DNA from: Qipengyuania vulgaris
GTDB lineage: Bacteria > Pseudomonadota > Alphaproteobacteria > Sphingomonadales > Sphingomonadaceae
Length of the DNA stretch: 64,000 nt
Assembly (NCBI GenBank): GCA_000756795.1
Contig: CCSI01000008.1
Location: forward strand, 1 to 64,000
Reading direction: 5' to 3'
The notes beneath the pieces are model-generated. The model ran no database searches, was not told the origin of the DNA, and saw only the letters and a list, made by a program, of their open reading frames with translations. Numbering within the stretch: position 1 is the stretch's first letter; every line of letters begins with the position of its first letter. Positions 44,517 through 54,475 of the stretch are shown here, piece after piece. The translations under genes and the position numbers were made by a program.

Positions 44517-45731
44517 CTAAGCTTTCATCAGTTCGGGAACATCGCCCGATACGCCGCGCGCTTCGTCCATGAAGAATTTCTTGAGCCAGCCCGAGCGCTG
44601 GACCCCTGCCATGCCGAGGCGGCGCACGGCACTGGCGGTCTTGCCGGGCACGCCGAAGATGCGCGTCAGCGTGTCGGTCGCGCCCATGACCATGATGGAA
44701 TCGAGCGCGCGCCACTTCTCGTAACGCTCCAGCACCTGCGCATCACCAAGGTCGAGGCCGAGGCGGCGCGCCTCTTCCAGCACCTCGACCAGTGCGCCGA
44801 CATCGCGCAGGCCAAGGTTGAGGCCTTGTCCGGCAATCGGGTGCATCCCGTGCGCGCTGTCGCCGATGAGCGCCATGCGTTCGCCAACGATGCGCGCCGT
44901 GTGCTGGAAGCTCAAGGGATAGGACGAGCGCCCACTGTTGAGTTCGAGCGTGCCGAGAATGTCGCCCATGCGCTTTTCCACTTCGGCGAGGAAGGCGCGG
45001 TCGCCCATCTTGAGCACGCCGGCGGCATCCTTCTCGTCGACCGTCCAGACCAGCGCGCTGCGGTGCTTGCCGTCCGGCCCGTCGAGCATGGGAAGGAGCG
45101 CGAAGGGGCCGTCCTCGTAGAAAATTTCCCACGCAATCCCTTCGTGCGGCCTGGAGTGGTTGAGGCCGGTGATGATGGCGCGGTGCGAATAGTCCCAGCT
45201 CGCCATCTTGAGCCCTTCTTCCTCGCGCGTCGGCGAGCCGCGGCCTTCCGCGCCCACGAGCAAATCGGCTTCGAGAACCGTGCCATCGCCCAGCGTCGCG
45301 TTGACGGAAAAGGCATCGCGGTGGCGGCTGACGACATCGACCGGCGCGTGCATGGTGATGAGCGGCTCGGCCTTGGCCGCCTCGAACAGCGCGATGCGCA
45401 GCTGGCGGTTGGCGAACATGCGTCCGAGCGTGCCCTCATGCGGCTCGGGCCGGAAATCGATGCGGCCCGGCTTCATCTGGTCGAGCACGGCGATAGCCTC
45501 AATGGGCGAGCCATGTTCCTCCAGCGCCTCGGCAAGGCCGATATTGCGGAACAGGCGCCAGCTGGCCGTCGAGATGGCCGAGGCGCGCCCGTCGAAGCCT
45601 TCTGCGATGAGGTCGGCCGGGTCCGCCCGGTCGATGAGGTGGCTGGAAAGGCCCTTCTTCGCCGCCGCAAGGGCCAGCGTGGTGCCGACGAGGCCGCCGC
45701 CAAGGATGAGCAGGTCGCGCTTGTCTGTCAT
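44517..45731 (-). CDS. UbiH/UbiF/COQ6-type FAD monooxygenase, probable ubiquinone biosynthesis
   Basis: The 404-residue flavin hydroxylase starts at ATG 45731 (MTDKRDLLILGGGLVG); longer in-frame codons are antisense to the next gene. Motifs: GGGLVGTTLALAAA (FAD), VGAEGRGSPTR, and ALIGDSAHGMHPIAGQGLNLGLRD, the hallmark of the ubiquinone hydroxylases. It hydroxylates the quinone ring at an unresolved position (UbiH, UbiF or UbiI role). It is divergent from the DsbD-like gene. Confidence 0.93.
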   Translation of the reverse strand: MTDKRDLLILGGGLVGTTLALAAAKKGLSSHLIDRADPADLIAEGFDGRASAISTASWRLFRNIGLAEALEEHGSPIEAIAVLDQMKPGRIDFRPEPHEGTLGRMFANRQLRIALFEAAKAEPLITMHAPVDVVSRHRDAFSVNATLGDGTVLEADLLVGAEGRGSPTREEEGLKMASWDYSHRAIITGLNHSRPHEGIAWEIFYEDGPFALLPMLDGPDGKHRSALVWTVDEKDAAGVLKMGDRAFLAEVEKRMGDILGTLELNSGRSSYPLSFQHTARIVGERMALIGDSAHGMHPIAGQGLNLGLRDVGALVEVLEEARRLGLDLGDAQVLERYEKWRALDSIMVMGATDTLTRIFGVPGKTASAVRRLGMAGVQRSGWLKKFFMDEARGVSGDVPELMKA

Positions 45732-45774
45732 GGGGCCAGTCCCTAATGCGCGAAGCGTGACGGAAGCAAGGACA

Positions 45775-47826
45775 ATGGAAGCGCTGCGCAGCATTTGGCT
45801 GGCTCTCGTGCTGGCTGCGGCCTTGCTGCTGCCCGCTTCGCTGTCGGCGCAGGAAGCGCGCTTTGGCGATGACAATATCGCGGTCGAATTGCGAAGCGAC
45901 GGTCCTCCCGTGCCGGGCGAGACCTGGATGCTGGCGCTGCATTTCACCCCCAGCAGCAGCGAATGGCACGGATACTGGTCCAACCCCGGCGATGCGGGGC
46001 AGGGCATGGATTTGCAGCTCGACCTGCCCGAGGGCTGGGAGGCCGGCGAGCCGCTTTACCCCGTGCCGCAGGTGCTGGTGATTTCCGGCCTGATGAACCA
46101 CATTTACGAGGGCGACTACGCCGTGCTCGTGCCGGTGGAAGTCCCCGAGCAGGCGGCGGTGCAGAACATCGTGCCTATTACCGGTTTCGTGTCCTATCTC
46201 GCGTGCACCGACCGTGTATGCGTGCCGCAAGATGCGCGACTGCGGGTCCGCGAGGGTGGCGACTTCCGAGCATGGCAGGCAGCGGTCGCTCCGGCGCTCG
46301 ACAGCGTGGCGGGCTACGAGGTGACGCGCGACCGGCTGCGGGTCGGCATTCCGATGCCCGCCGACTTGGAACTTGGCGATTTGCACCTGTTTATGGGCAC
46401 GAGCGATTTCGGCAGCGGCCTCGCGCCCGACTATGCCGCGACCCAGACCTTCATCCGTGAGGGCGATTTGCTGGTCGTCGAAATGCCGCTGAAACGCCGC
46501 GATGGGTTCGAGGCTTCACCGCTGCCTGAACGTATCGAGGGCATCCTCGCGCTGGGCGAAGGGCAGGGCGTAAGGTTCACTGCAGAGCAGCGCGACGTGC
46601 CGCTCGAGGGTGTGAAAGCCTTGCGCGGACCGGTCGATGTGCCGGAATTCTGGGTGTTGTTGCTGGCCGCGCTGGCGGGCGGATTGCTCCTCAACATCAT
46701 GCCCTGCGTCTTTCCCATCCTCAGCCTGAAAGCGCTCGCGCTTGCCAAGGCAGGCGGCGACGAGATGTCCGCTCGCCGCGATGCGCTGGCCTATACGGCG
46801 GGTGTCGTGCTGGCCTGTGCCGGGCTGGGCGCGCTCATCATCCTGCTGCGCTCGGCAGGCGAGCAGGTGGGCTGGGCCTTCCAGTTGCAGGAGCCGCGTG
46901 TCGTGGGCGCGCTATTTCTGCTTGCGGTCGCGATCACAGCCAATTTCCTCGGCCTCTTCCAGGTGCCGGGCATGGCAATTGCCGGCGGCAAACCTTCTAT
47001 GCGCGGGTCTTTCGGGACCGGCTTGCTGGCCGCCTTCGTAGCGACGCCCTGCACAGGGCCGTTCATGGCGCTGGCTTTGGGCGCGGCGCTCGTGCTGCGG
47101 CCCGTCGAGGGCTTCGCGATATTCACCGCGCTAGGTATCGGTCTCGCGCTGCCGTTCCTCCTCATCGGTTTCATCCCCGCGTGGCGTCGACGCCTGCCAA
47201 AGCCCGGACCATGGATGGAGCGCTTCCGCCGCTGGATGGCCTTGCCGATGGGACTGACCGTGCTCGCGCTCGCATGGCTCTTGTGGCGAATTGCCGACAA
47301 TTTCTGGCTGGCCATGCTGGCTGCGGTGACGGTGATCCTGCTGATGGTCCTCGCATCCTTGGGGCAGCGCCAGAAACGCGGGCAGGGCGGCGGGAGGATT
47401 TTCCTCGCCTGCATCGTGGCCTTGGCGATTTTCGCGCTCTCGATTTTCCCCGAGCCGGAGCCGCGCGCGCAGACCGAAAGCAGTCTGCTCGACCCGCAGC
47501 CATTCTCCGAAACCGCGCTGGCCGAGGCCCGCGCTTCGGGCCAGCCTGTGTTCGTCTGGTTCACTGCCGACTGGTGCGTCACCTGCAAGGTGAACGAGGG
47601 TGTCGCCATTGAGCGCGAGGAGACACGCACGGCGTTCGAGAAAGCGGGCGTCCTCACCCTGCGCGGCGACTGGACGCGGCGCGACGAGGATATTGCCGCA
47701 TTCCTCGCCAGCCAGGGTGCGGCGGGCGTGCCGCTGTACCTCTGGTATCCGGCTGGCGGCGAGGCGCAGCAATTGCCGCAGGTGCTTACGCCGGAGACCC
47801 TTCCGGCTCTGGCGGAGCAGAGATAG
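45775..47826 (+). CDS. DsbD-like thiol:disulfide interchange protein (ScsB/DsbD type)
   Basis: The 683-residue protein has a signal peptide (LVLAAALLLPASLSAQ), a periplasmic N-domain with a Cys pair (YLACTDRVCVP), a membrane core of about eight helices with conserved cysteines (NIMPCVFPILSLK and FVATPCTGPFMALALG), and a C-terminal thioredoxin domain with WCVTC. It passes electrons from the cytoplasm to periplasmic thiols. The start at ATG 45775 is supported by the signal peptide; a GTG six codons earlier is possible. Its 3' end overlaps a convergent lipoprotein gene by 41 bases. Confidence 0.93.
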   Translation: MEALRSIWLALVLAAALLLPASLSAQEARFGDDNIAVELRSDGPPVPGETWMLALHFTPSSSEWHGYWSNPGDAGQGMDLQLDLPEGWEAGEPLYPVPQVLVISGLMNHIYEGDYAVLVPVEVPEQAAVQNIVPITGFVSYLACTDRVCVPQDARLRVREGGDFRAWQAAVAPALDSVAGYEVTRDRLRVGIPMPADLELGDLHLFMGTSDFGSGLAPDYAATQTFIREGDLLVVEMPLKRRDGFEASPLPERIEGILALGEGQGVRFTAEQRDVPLEGVKALRGPVDVPEFWVLLLAALAGGLLLNIMPCVFPILSLKALALAKAGGDEMSARRDALAYTAGVVLACAGLGALIILLRSAGEQVGWAFQLQEPRVVGALFLLAVAITANFLGLFQVPGMAIAGGKPSMRGSFGTGLLAAFVATPCTGPFMALALGAALVLRPVEGFAIFTALGIGLALPFLLIGFIPAWRRRLPKPGPWMERFRRWMALPMGLTVLALAWLLWRIADNFWLAMLAAVTVILLMVLASLGQRQKRGQGGGRIFLACIVALAIFALSIFPEPEPRAQTESSLLDPQPFSETALAEARASGQPVFVWFTADWCVTCKVNEGVAIEREETRTAFEKAGVLTLRGDWTRRDEDIAAFLASQGAAGVPLYLWYPAGGEAQQLPQVLTPETLPALAEQR

Positions 47827-48337
47827 CGTTCGCGCACTGCGTGATGAATTCGCCCGGACGCTGGCTTGCATTCAGAACCAGCGAGCCTGCACCCGGGACC
47901 GTAGCCTCGACACGGTTGCGCCCAGTCAGCACTTCCAGGCGCGGGTCGTCGGCGGGCAGGCGGCCTCGCCATAGCCATGGGCTGTTCTCTTCCGTCCCGT
48001 CCTGCTCTGCATCAATCCAGAGCCGTTCGACATGGCCGTTGCCGATAAGCGCCAGCACTGCCTTGGCGTTTGCATCGGCGCGCTCGAAGCGGGTGTAGAC
48101 CAGCGTCCCGTCCTCGCAGCCGAGCGCCATAAGCGGCGCTTCGCCGGGCTTGCCGTAGAGAAGCCGTCCCGACTCCCCCAGCGCCCAGGCCGCACCCTCG
48201 GTATCGGGCGATTGCACAGGCTCGGCTGGCCGTGTCCGCTCGTCCGAGACCTCGCTGCGACCGAGGTATTCGTCGGAAGCAGGCGGCTTGCATGCAGCGA
48301 GAAGGGCAAGTGAAGCGATGGTAGCGGCGCGAAGCAT
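47786..48337 (-). CDS. Hypothetical lipoprotein
   Basis: The 183-residue protein has a lipoprotein signal with the box LAAC at residues 13-16. The rest shows two cysteines (ALGCEDG and ITQCANA) and no family I recognise. Its last 41 bases overlap the end of the DsbD-like gene on the opposite strand, which is unusual for the window. A role in envelope biology can only be inferred from the lipobox. Confidence 0.78.
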   Translation of the reverse strand: MLRAATIASLALLAACKPPASDEYLGRSEVSDERTRPAEPVQSPDTEGAAWALGESGRLLYGKPGEAPLMALGCEDGTLVYTRFERADANAKAVLALIGNGHVERLWIDAEQDGTEENSPWLWRGRLPADDPRLEVLTGRNRVEATVPGAGSLVLNASQRPGEFITQCANAISAPPEPEGSPA

Positions 48338-48396
48338 GCGCGCTGCTATGCCAACAGATATCGAGACGGCAAGTGGCGCATCGCTCGTTTCAACCG

Positions 48397-50592
48397 TCAG
48401 GGCTTGCCGCCCATCCGTTTGTAGCGCGTCTTGCCATACCGTGTCTTGCGCGTGCCCGGCCTTCCGGCGTCGCTGCGGCCGACGCGTGGCGCCTTCTTCT
48501 CTTCGTCGCCAAGGCCGAGTTCGTCGTTTTCAAGACGGCGGATTTCGTCGCGCAGGCGGCCTGCTTCTTCGAATTCGAGGTCGGCAGCGGCCTTGCGCAT
48601 GCGTTTCTCGAGGTCCTCGATATAGGCGCGCAGATTGTGGCCGACGAGGTTGTTGCGCTCGTCGTCGCCCGTGTCGACGGTGACCCCGTCCTGCGCAGCG
48701 GTATGCGCGACGATGTCGGCGATGTTGCGCTTGATGGTCTTCGGCGTAATGCCGTGTTCTTCGTTATAGGCTTGCTGCTTTTCGCGGCGGCGGTCGGTTT
48801 CCGCCATTGCGCGCTCCATCGAACCCGTCACGCGGTCGGCATAGAGGATTACGCGGCCCTCGACATTGCGCGCGGCGCGTCCAATGGTCTGGACGAGGCT
48901 GGTTTCGCTGCGAAGGAAGCCTTCCTTGTCGGCATCGAGGATGCAGACGAGCCCGCATTCGGGAATGTCGAGACCTTCGCGAAGCAAGTTGATGCCCACC
49001 AGCACGTCGTAAACGCCGAGCCGCAGGTCGCGGATGAGTTCGATACGCTCCAGCGTCTCCACGTCGGAGTGCATGTAGCGGACCTTCACGCCCGCCTCGT
49101 GCATGAATTCGGTAAGGTCCTCCGCCATGCGCTTGGTCAGCGTGGTGACGAGCGTGCGATAGCCCATCTTGGCGGTCTTCTTGCATTCCTCGATGCAGTC
49201 CTGGACCTGGTCCTCGACCGGCTTGATCTCGACCGGCGGATCGATGAGGCCGGTGGGGCGGATGACCTGTTCGGCGAAGACGCCGCCGGTTTGCTCCATT
49301 TCCCACGTGCCCGGGGTTGCCGAAACACAGAAAGTCTGCGGGCGCATCGCGTCCCATTCGTTGAAACGAAGCGGGCGGTTGTCGATGCAGCTGGGCAGGC
49401 GGAAACCGTATTCGGCCAGCGTGATCTTGCGCCGGTGGTCGCCCTTCGCCATCGCGCCGATCTGCGGCACGGTCTGGTGGCTTTCGTCCACGAAGAGCAG
49501 CGCGTTTTCGGGCAGGTATTCGAACAGCGTCGGCGGCGGTTCGCCGGGCAGGCGACCGGTAAGGAAGCGGCTGTAATTCTCGATCCCGGCGCAGGAACCG
49601 GTGGCGGCGATCATCTCGAGGTCGAAATTGGTGCGCTGTTCGAGCCGCTGCGCTTCGAGAAGGCGGCCATCCTCGTGCAGTTCCTTGAGCCGTTCGGTCA
49701 GCTCGAACTTTATGGCTTCGCTGGCCTGTTTCATCGTCGGGCCGGGCGTGACGTAGTGCGAATTGGCGTAGACGCGCACCTTGTCGAGGCTTGCGCCTTT
49801 CTTGCCGGTGAGCGGGTCGAACTCGCTGATTTCCTCGATCTCGTCGCCGAAGAAACTGATCCGCCAGGCCATGTCCTCATAATGCGAGGGGAAGATTTCG
49901 AGGCTGTCACCGCGCACCCGGAAATTACCGCGCGCAAAGGCGGCGTCGTTGCGCTTGTACTGAAGGGCGACGAGCTTGCGGATCAGTTCGCGCTGGTCGA
50001 CAGTTTCGTCCTTCTTGATATCGAAAATCATCGCCGAATAGGTTTCGACCGAGCCGATACCGTAGAGGCACGAAACCGAGGCAACGATGATGACATCGTC
50101 CCGTTCGAGCAGCGCGCGAGTGGCCGAGTGGCGCATCCGGTCGATGGCCTCGTTTACGCTAGATTCCTTCTCGATGTAGGTATCCGAGCGCGGCACGTAG
50201 GCTTCGGGCTGGTAATAGTCGTAATAGCTGACGAAATACTCGACCGCGTTCTCGGGGAAGAAGCTCTTGAACTCGCCATAGAGCTGCGCGGCGAGGATCT
50301 TGTTCGGCGCGAGGATGAGGGCAGGCCGCTGCAATTCCTCGATCACCTTGGCCATGGTGAAGGTCTTGCCCGAACCGGTGACACCCAAAAGCACTTGCGT
50401 CTGTTCGTCCTCGCGTGCCGAGCCGACCAATTCGGCAATCGCAGTCGGCTGGTCGCCGCTGGGCGTATAATCGCTCACCAGCTTGAACTTCTTGCCCGGC
50501 ATCGACTTTTCGGGGCGCATCGGTTTGTGCGGGGTGAAGTCTCCGGTTGTGTCCGGTTCTTCAAGTCCCCTGCGAATAACGAGTTCAGCCAT
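48397..50592 (-). CDS. uvrB: Excinuclease ABC subunit B
   Basis: The 731-residue UvrB acts in nucleotide excision repair, loading damage with UvrA and recruiting UvrC. Helicase motif [23 protein letters not shown] with the beta-hairpin, ESHQT-like motif II (VDESHQT), TIGRAARN motif VI and a C-terminal UVR region ([24 protein letters not shown]) are visible. ATG 50592 is the family-like start (MAELVIRRG). The C-terminal tail is rich in Arg/Lys. Monocistronic. Confidence 0.98.
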   Translation of the reverse strand: MAELVIRRGLEEPDTTGDFTPHKPMRPEKSMPGKKFKLVSDYTPSGDQPTAIAELVGSAREDEQTQVLLGVTGSGKTFTMAKVIEELQRPALILAPNKILAAQLYGEFKSFFPENAVEYFVSYYDYYQPEAYVPRSDTYIEKESSVNEAIDRMRHSATRALLERDDVIIVASVSCLYGIGSVETYSAMIFDIKKDETVDQRELIRKLVALQYKRNDAAFARGNFRVRGDSLEIFPSHYEDMAWRISFFGDEIEEISEFDPLTGKKGASLDKVRVYANSHYVTPGPTMKQASEAIKFELTERLKELHEDGRLLEAQRLEQRTNFDLEMIAATGSCAGIENYSRFLTGRLPGEPPPTLFEYLPENALLFVDESHQTVPQIGAMAKGDHRRKITLAEYGFRLPSCIDNRPLRFNEWDAMRPQTFCVSATPGTWEMEQTGGVFAEQVIRPTGLIDPPVEIKPVEDQVQDCIEECKKTAKMGYRTLVTTLTKRMAEDLTEFMHEAGVKVRYMHSDVETLERIELIRDLRLGVYDVLVGINLLREGLDIPECGLVCILDADKEGFLRSETSLVQTIGRAARNVEGRVILYADRVTGSMERAMAETDRRREKQQAYNEEHGITPKTIKRNIADIVAHTAAQDGVTVDTGDDERNNLVGHNLRAYIEDLEKRMRKAAADLEFEEAGRLRDEIRRLENDELGLGDEEKKAPRVGRSDAGRPGTRKTRYGKTRYKRMGGKP

Positions 50593-50690
50593 GCGCGCAC
50601 ATATGGGGAACGTGGATGTGAGGTGCAACTCGTGTTGCGCAGACGTGTCAGGCTGCTAGCGTCGCGCGCAACTTTCTGAAGGGATTATCC

Positions 50691-51242
50691 ATGTTTCGTA
50701 TCGCTCTTGCCTCATGTGCCGCCCTAGCTCTTGCTGCCTGTTCTTCGGGGAGCGACGATGTCGACGCCGATGGCGACGGCAAGATCTCGAACGAGGAAGC
50801 GCAGACGGCTGCAGCCAAGGTCCGCCGCCTCGAAGCAGGCGAATACAAGATGAGCATGGAGCTTCTCGAACTGGAAGATCCCGCGATGAAGCCCGAAGAA
50901 ATCGAACAGGCCAAATCGTTCTTCTCGGCGATGGGCGGCATGGCTCCAGCCAAATGCATGAGCGAGGAAGAAGCCAACGAAGGTCTCGTCGGCGTGGCCG
51001 AGGGCATGCAGGAAGGCGATTGCACCATGGAAAGCCTGACCTCGAACGAGGATGGGATGAACGGTACTATGACCTGCAAGGGCCAGAACGGTCCTGCCAA
51101 GGTAACGATGGACACGACCTCGACCGGCACGGAATCGGAAATGACCATGCGCGTGGTCGAGCCCAATGGCAGCGGCGGCGAGAAGACTGTGGCGATGAAG
51201 GTCACCATGACCCGCACCGGCGACTGTACTCCGGCAGAATAG
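50691..51242 (+). CDS. DUF3617 lipoprotein with an EF-hand-like motif
   Basis: The 183-residue protein has a lipobox LAAC and GAAGGG as ribosome site. Immediately after the lipid-anchored cysteine comes DADGDGKISNEE, an EF-hand-like calcium loop. The remainder has the DUF3617 pattern (Glu/Met-rich, with cysteine pairs in KCMSEEEA, GDCTME, MTCKG and GDCTPAE). DUF3617 function is unknown. The EF-hand motif may be part of a linker and not a working calcium site. Confidence 0.85.
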   Translation: MFRIALASCAALALAACSSGSDDVDADGDGKISNEEAQTAAAKVRRLEAGEYKMSMELLELEDPAMKPEEIEQAKSFFSAMGGMAPAKCMSEEEANEGLVGVAEGMQEGDCTMESLTSNEDGMNGTMTCKGQNGPAKVTMDTTSTGTESEMTMRVVEPNGSGGEKTVAMKVTMTRTGDCTPAE

Positions 51243-51287
51243 TCCATTCAGGAACCCGCCATCGCGCCCGCGCATTATTGCGGGACG

Positions 51288-52040
51288 ATGGCGAGTTTAC
51301 CTTTCACCGAAGCACGCGCCGAATGGGGCCGCCGGTTGGCGCTGGCTGCCGAGCCATGTCCCGACGATGCGCGCGGTCCGAAGGCGCTCCTGCTGCTCGG
51401 CGAATTCCTTTGGCCGCTAGAGCCGCTGAAGCGCCGTTTCTCAACGCTCGAGATTGCGCCTGCTCGCCACCCCAAGCACATCATGCTGCTGCCTGGTTTC
51501 GGCGCGCATCCCATCCGCATGCGCTGGATGGCGCGGGTGCTCGAAAAGGCGGGCCACACGGCGAAGAAGTGGGGGCTGGGCTACAACCTAGGCGCCACGG
51601 CCGACCGTTTCGCCAAGGTCGAGAAACGCCTCCTTGCGCTCTTCGAGGCCAAGGGCGAGCCCATCGTCCTCGTGGGCTGGAGCCTCGGTGGGACAATGGC
51701 GCGCGAACTTGCCAAGAAGCATCCCGACAAGGTCGAGAAGGTCGTGACCATGGGCTCGCCCTTCTCGGGCAGCCCGCGCGCGAACAATGGCTGGCGCGCC
51801 TATCAGGCGATTGCCGGACATCGCGTGGACGAGCCGGAAATCGACACGGTGATAGCCGAGAAGCCCCCTGTAGAGACCGTCGCTTTCTGGAGCCCACGTG
51901 ACGGTATCGTCGCGCCCAAATGCGCCTGCGGCAAGCCGGGCGAGCGCGACCGCGCCGTGGCACTGCGCTGCACGCATATGGGCTTCGTCCTCTCGAACGA
52001 GTCCATGTCGGCGCTTCTTTCGGAACTGGACCGCGGCTGA
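51288..52040 (+). CDS. Alpha/beta hydrolase
   Basis: The 250-residue protein has the alpha/beta-hydrolase fold: MLLPGFGAHPIRMRW (oxyanion region), the nucleophile elbow GWSLGG around residue 126, and a catalytic Asp in FWSPRDGIVAP followed by a histidine in ALRCTHMGFVLS. No signal peptide is present. Esterase/lipase or acyltransferase activity is possible. It lies 63 bp before the ATP-grasp gene, and whether it belongs to that operon is undecided. Confidence 0.88.
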   Translation: MASLPFTEARAEWGRRLALAAEPCPDDARGPKALLLLGEFLWPLEPLKRRFSTLEIAPARHPKHIMLLPGFGAHPIRMRWMARVLEKAGHTAKKWGLGYNLGATADRFAKVEKRLLALFEAKGEPIVLVGWSLGGTMARELAKKHPDKVEKVVTMGSPFSGSPRANNGWRAYQAIAGHRVDEPEIDTVIAEKPPVETVAFWSPRDGIVAPKCACGKPGERDRAVALRCTHMGFVLSNESMSALLSELDRG

Positions 52041-52103
52041 ACCCTTTAATTGGGTAAGAGAGCGCGGCGTCCTGCCGTGCGGGACCGATTTTCCAGGGGA
52101 CAC

Positions 52104-53531
52104 ATGACCGGCTCTGCCGACTTCTTCAACGAGATGCGCGAGCCCGATGGCAGTGTGCGCCCCGCCTATGCCGATTATTGCAAATGGTACGACGGGCAGG
52201 ATCCCAAGCTGCTGCGACGCAAACATGACGAGGCGGAAACGAATTTCCGCAAGACCGGCATCACCTTCAACGTCTATGGCGAGGACGAGGCCGAAGAGCG
52301 CCTCATTCCCTTCGACATGGTCCCTCGCATCATCGATGCGGCCGAATGGCGGCGCCTGAGCCGCGGCATTGAGCAGCGCGTGTCCGCGCTTAACGCATTC
52401 ATGCACGACCTTTACCACCGACAGGAAATCGTGCGCGCCGGTCGCCTGCCAGAGCGGTTATTGCGCAATAACGAGGCGTGGCTGGCCAATATGGTCGGCT
52501 TCACTCCGCCGGGCGGGGTGTATACGCATATCGTCGGCATCGACTTGGTGCGAACGGGGCCGGACGAGTTCTTCGTGCTTGAAGACAACGCCCGCACGCC
52601 TTCGGGCGTCAGCTACATGCTCGAAAATCGCGAAACGATGATGGCGATGTTCCCAGAGCTGTTCCTGCGCTGCCCTGTCGAGCAGGTTTCCGACTATCCC
52701 CGCCGCCTCGCCAAAAGCCTCGCAGCCTGCGCGCCCGAATGCGCCGGAGAGCGTCCCGTAGTCGCCGTGCTTACCCCGGGCATCTACAACTCCGCCTATT
52801 TCGAGCACGCTTTCCTCGCCGACCAGATGGGCGCGGAGCTGGTTGAGGGCAGCGACTTGCGCGTGGTCGATGGCCGCGTCGCGATGCGCACCACCAGCGG
52901 ATACAAGGCGGTCGATGTCATTTACCGTCGCGTGGACGACGAATTTCTCGACCCGCTCACATTCAATCCCGACAGCGTGCTGGGTGTGCCGGGCATCATG
53001 GATGTCTATCGCGCGGGCGGCGTCACCATCGCCAATGCGCCCGGAACCGGCGTGTGCGACGACAAGGCCATCTACTCCTTCATGCCCGAAATCGTCGAAT
53101 TTTACACCGGTGAGAAACCGCTGCTGCCCAATGTCGAGACATGGCGCTGCGCGGACGAAGAGAGCCTGAAGTACGTGCTCGACAATCTCGAAGAACTGGT
53201 GGTGAAAGAAGTCCACGGCTCGGGCGGCTACGGTATGCTCGTCGGCCCCGCAGCCTCGAAGAAGGAAGTGGAGGAATTCCGCGCCAAGATTGTCGCCAAG
53301 CCCGACAATTACATCGCGCAGCCGACGCTTTCGCTCTCGACCTGCCCTATCTTCACGAAGAAGGGCCTCGCGCCGCGTCACGTGGATTTGCGGCCCTATG
53401 TGCTTGTCTCCCCGGACAAAATCGACATCACGCCCGGCGGCCTCACCCGCGTGGCGCTGAAGGAAGGTTCGTTGGTGGTGAATTCGAGCCAGGGCGGCGG
53501 CACGAAAGATACATGGGTGCTTAAAGACTGA
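52104..53531 (+). CDS. Circularly permuted ATP-grasp protein (type 2), Anbu operon
   Basis: The 475-residue protein is an ATP-grasp ligase of the circularly permuted class (DUF404/DUF407). Typical stretches are RIIDAAEWRRLSRGIEQRV, FFVLEDNARTPSGVSYMLENR, GTGVCDDKAIYSFMPEIV and the C-terminal VVKEVHGSGGYGMLVG and STCPIFTKKGLAPRHVDLRPY. ATG 52104 follows CAGGGGACAC; the extension upstream is non-coding. Such enzymes are predicted to form amide bonds with an unknown amine and acid. The gene precedes alpha-E, transglutaminase and Anbu genes in one transcription unit. Confidence 0.92.
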   Translation: MTGSADFFNEMREPDGSVRPAYADYCKWYDGQDPKLLRRKHDEAETNFRKTGITFNVYGEDEAEERLIPFDMVPRIIDAAEWRRLSRGIEQRVSALNAFMHDLYHRQEIVRAGRLPERLLRNNEAWLANMVGFTPPGGVYTHIVGIDLVRTGPDEFFVLEDNARTPSGVSYMLENRETMMAMFPELFLRCPVEQVSDYPRRLAKSLAACAPECAGERPVVAVLTPGIYNSAYFEHAFLADQMGAELVEGSDLRVVDGRVAMRTTSGYKAVDVIYRRVDDEFLDPLTFNPDSVLGVPGIMDVYRAGGVTIANAPGTGVCDDKAIYSFMPEIVEFYTGEKPLLPNVETWRCADEESLKYVLDNLEELVVKEVHGSGGYGMLVGPAASKKEVEEFRAKIVAKPDNYIAQPTLSLSTCPIFTKKGLAPRHVDLRPYVLVSPDKIDITPGGLTRVALKEGSLVVNSSQGGGTKDTWVLKD

Positions 53532-54475
53532 TGCTCGGCAGAACCGCAAACGGCCTTTTCTGGATGTTCCGCTATCTCGAGCGGGCCGAGAACACCGCGC
53601 GCCTGCTCGATGCTGGCTTGCGCATGGCACTCACCCGCGACCTTGTGACGGCGGAGGAGGAGTGGCGCTCGGTCATTGCTACCTCGGGCCAGAAGAACGC
53701 TTACGAGGCGAAGCACGGCAGCTACACCGGCATGCAGGCATGGAACTTCCTGCTGCGCGAAAAGAGCAATCCTGCGAGCATCCACTCGATGTTCGGCCTC
53801 GTGCGCCAGAACGCGCGGCTGGCTCGCAACGCCATCAGCGGCGAGTTGTGGGAGGCGGTCAACGAGAACTGGCTCGTCATCGACGAGCAACTGGAGAAGC
53901 CGGTCGGTGAAAACCGCGTGCTCGATACGGTCAAGACCATCCGCCGCGCCGGCACGATGGCGCGCGGCGCTTTGCAGGGTTCGATGCTGCGCGAAGAAGG
54001 CTATCACTTCGCGCTGTCAGGCATGTTCATCGAACGCGCCGATGCCATCGCGCGCATCCTCGATATCAAGTATTACCTGCTGCTGCCGTCGCTCTCTTAC
54101 GTCGGGTCGAGCCTCGACACCAGGCAGTGGGACACGGTGCTGCGCTCGGTGTCGGGCGACCGCGCCTATCGCTGGCTCAATGCGGCGCAGGTCGACGCGC
54201 GCAGCATTTGCGAGTTTCTTATCCTCGACGACCGCTTCCCGCGCAGCCTTGCATTCTGTCATTCGGAACTGCGCGCAAACCTCGCCGCGCTCGCCCGCAT
54301 TCACGGCACCGAGGGCGAGAGCAACGCCCTAATGCGCGATGCCGATACGCGGCTGACAAACCTCAGCATCGACGAGATTTTCGACCAGGGCCTGCACGAA
54401 TTTCTCGTCGACTTCACCTCCTGCAACGCCGCCATCGGCGACGCGATTGCCGCAGACTACAGGTTCCTCAGCTGA
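53531..54475 (+). CDS. Alpha-E domain protein (DUF403), Anbu operon
   Basis: The 314-residue, almost all-helical protein has the DUF403/alpha-E pattern: NGLFWMFRYLERAENTARLLDAGLRM at the N-terminus, then ERADAIARILDIKYYLLLPS and the C-terminal LHEFLVDFTSCNAAIGDAIAADYRFL. It starts at the last base of the ATP-grasp stop (TGATG) and ends at the first base of the next start (TGATG). It always accompanies the permuted ATP-grasp enzyme; its role is unknown and it may be a scaffold or substrate carrier. Confidence 0.93.
   Translation: MLGRTANGLFWMFRYLERAENTARLLDAGLRMALTRDLVTAEEEWRSVIATSGQKNAYEAKHGSYTGMQAWNFLLREKSNPASIHSMFGLVRQNARLARNAISGELWEAVNENWLVIDEQLEKPVGENRVLDTVKTIRRAGTMARGALQGSMLREEGYHFALSGMFIERADAIARILDIKYYLLLPSLSYVGSSLDTRQWDTVLRSVSGDRAYRWLNAAQVDARSICEFLILDDRFPRSLAFCHSELRANLAALARIHGTEGESNALMRDADTRLTNLSIDEIFDQGLHEFLVDFTSCNAAIGDAIAADYRFLS

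Noticed and set aside
48373-50679. A 768-codon plus-strand frame over uvrB.
   Set aside because: uvrB on the minus strand has all helicase motifs; the opposite frame is Ala/Val/Asp-rich without domains.
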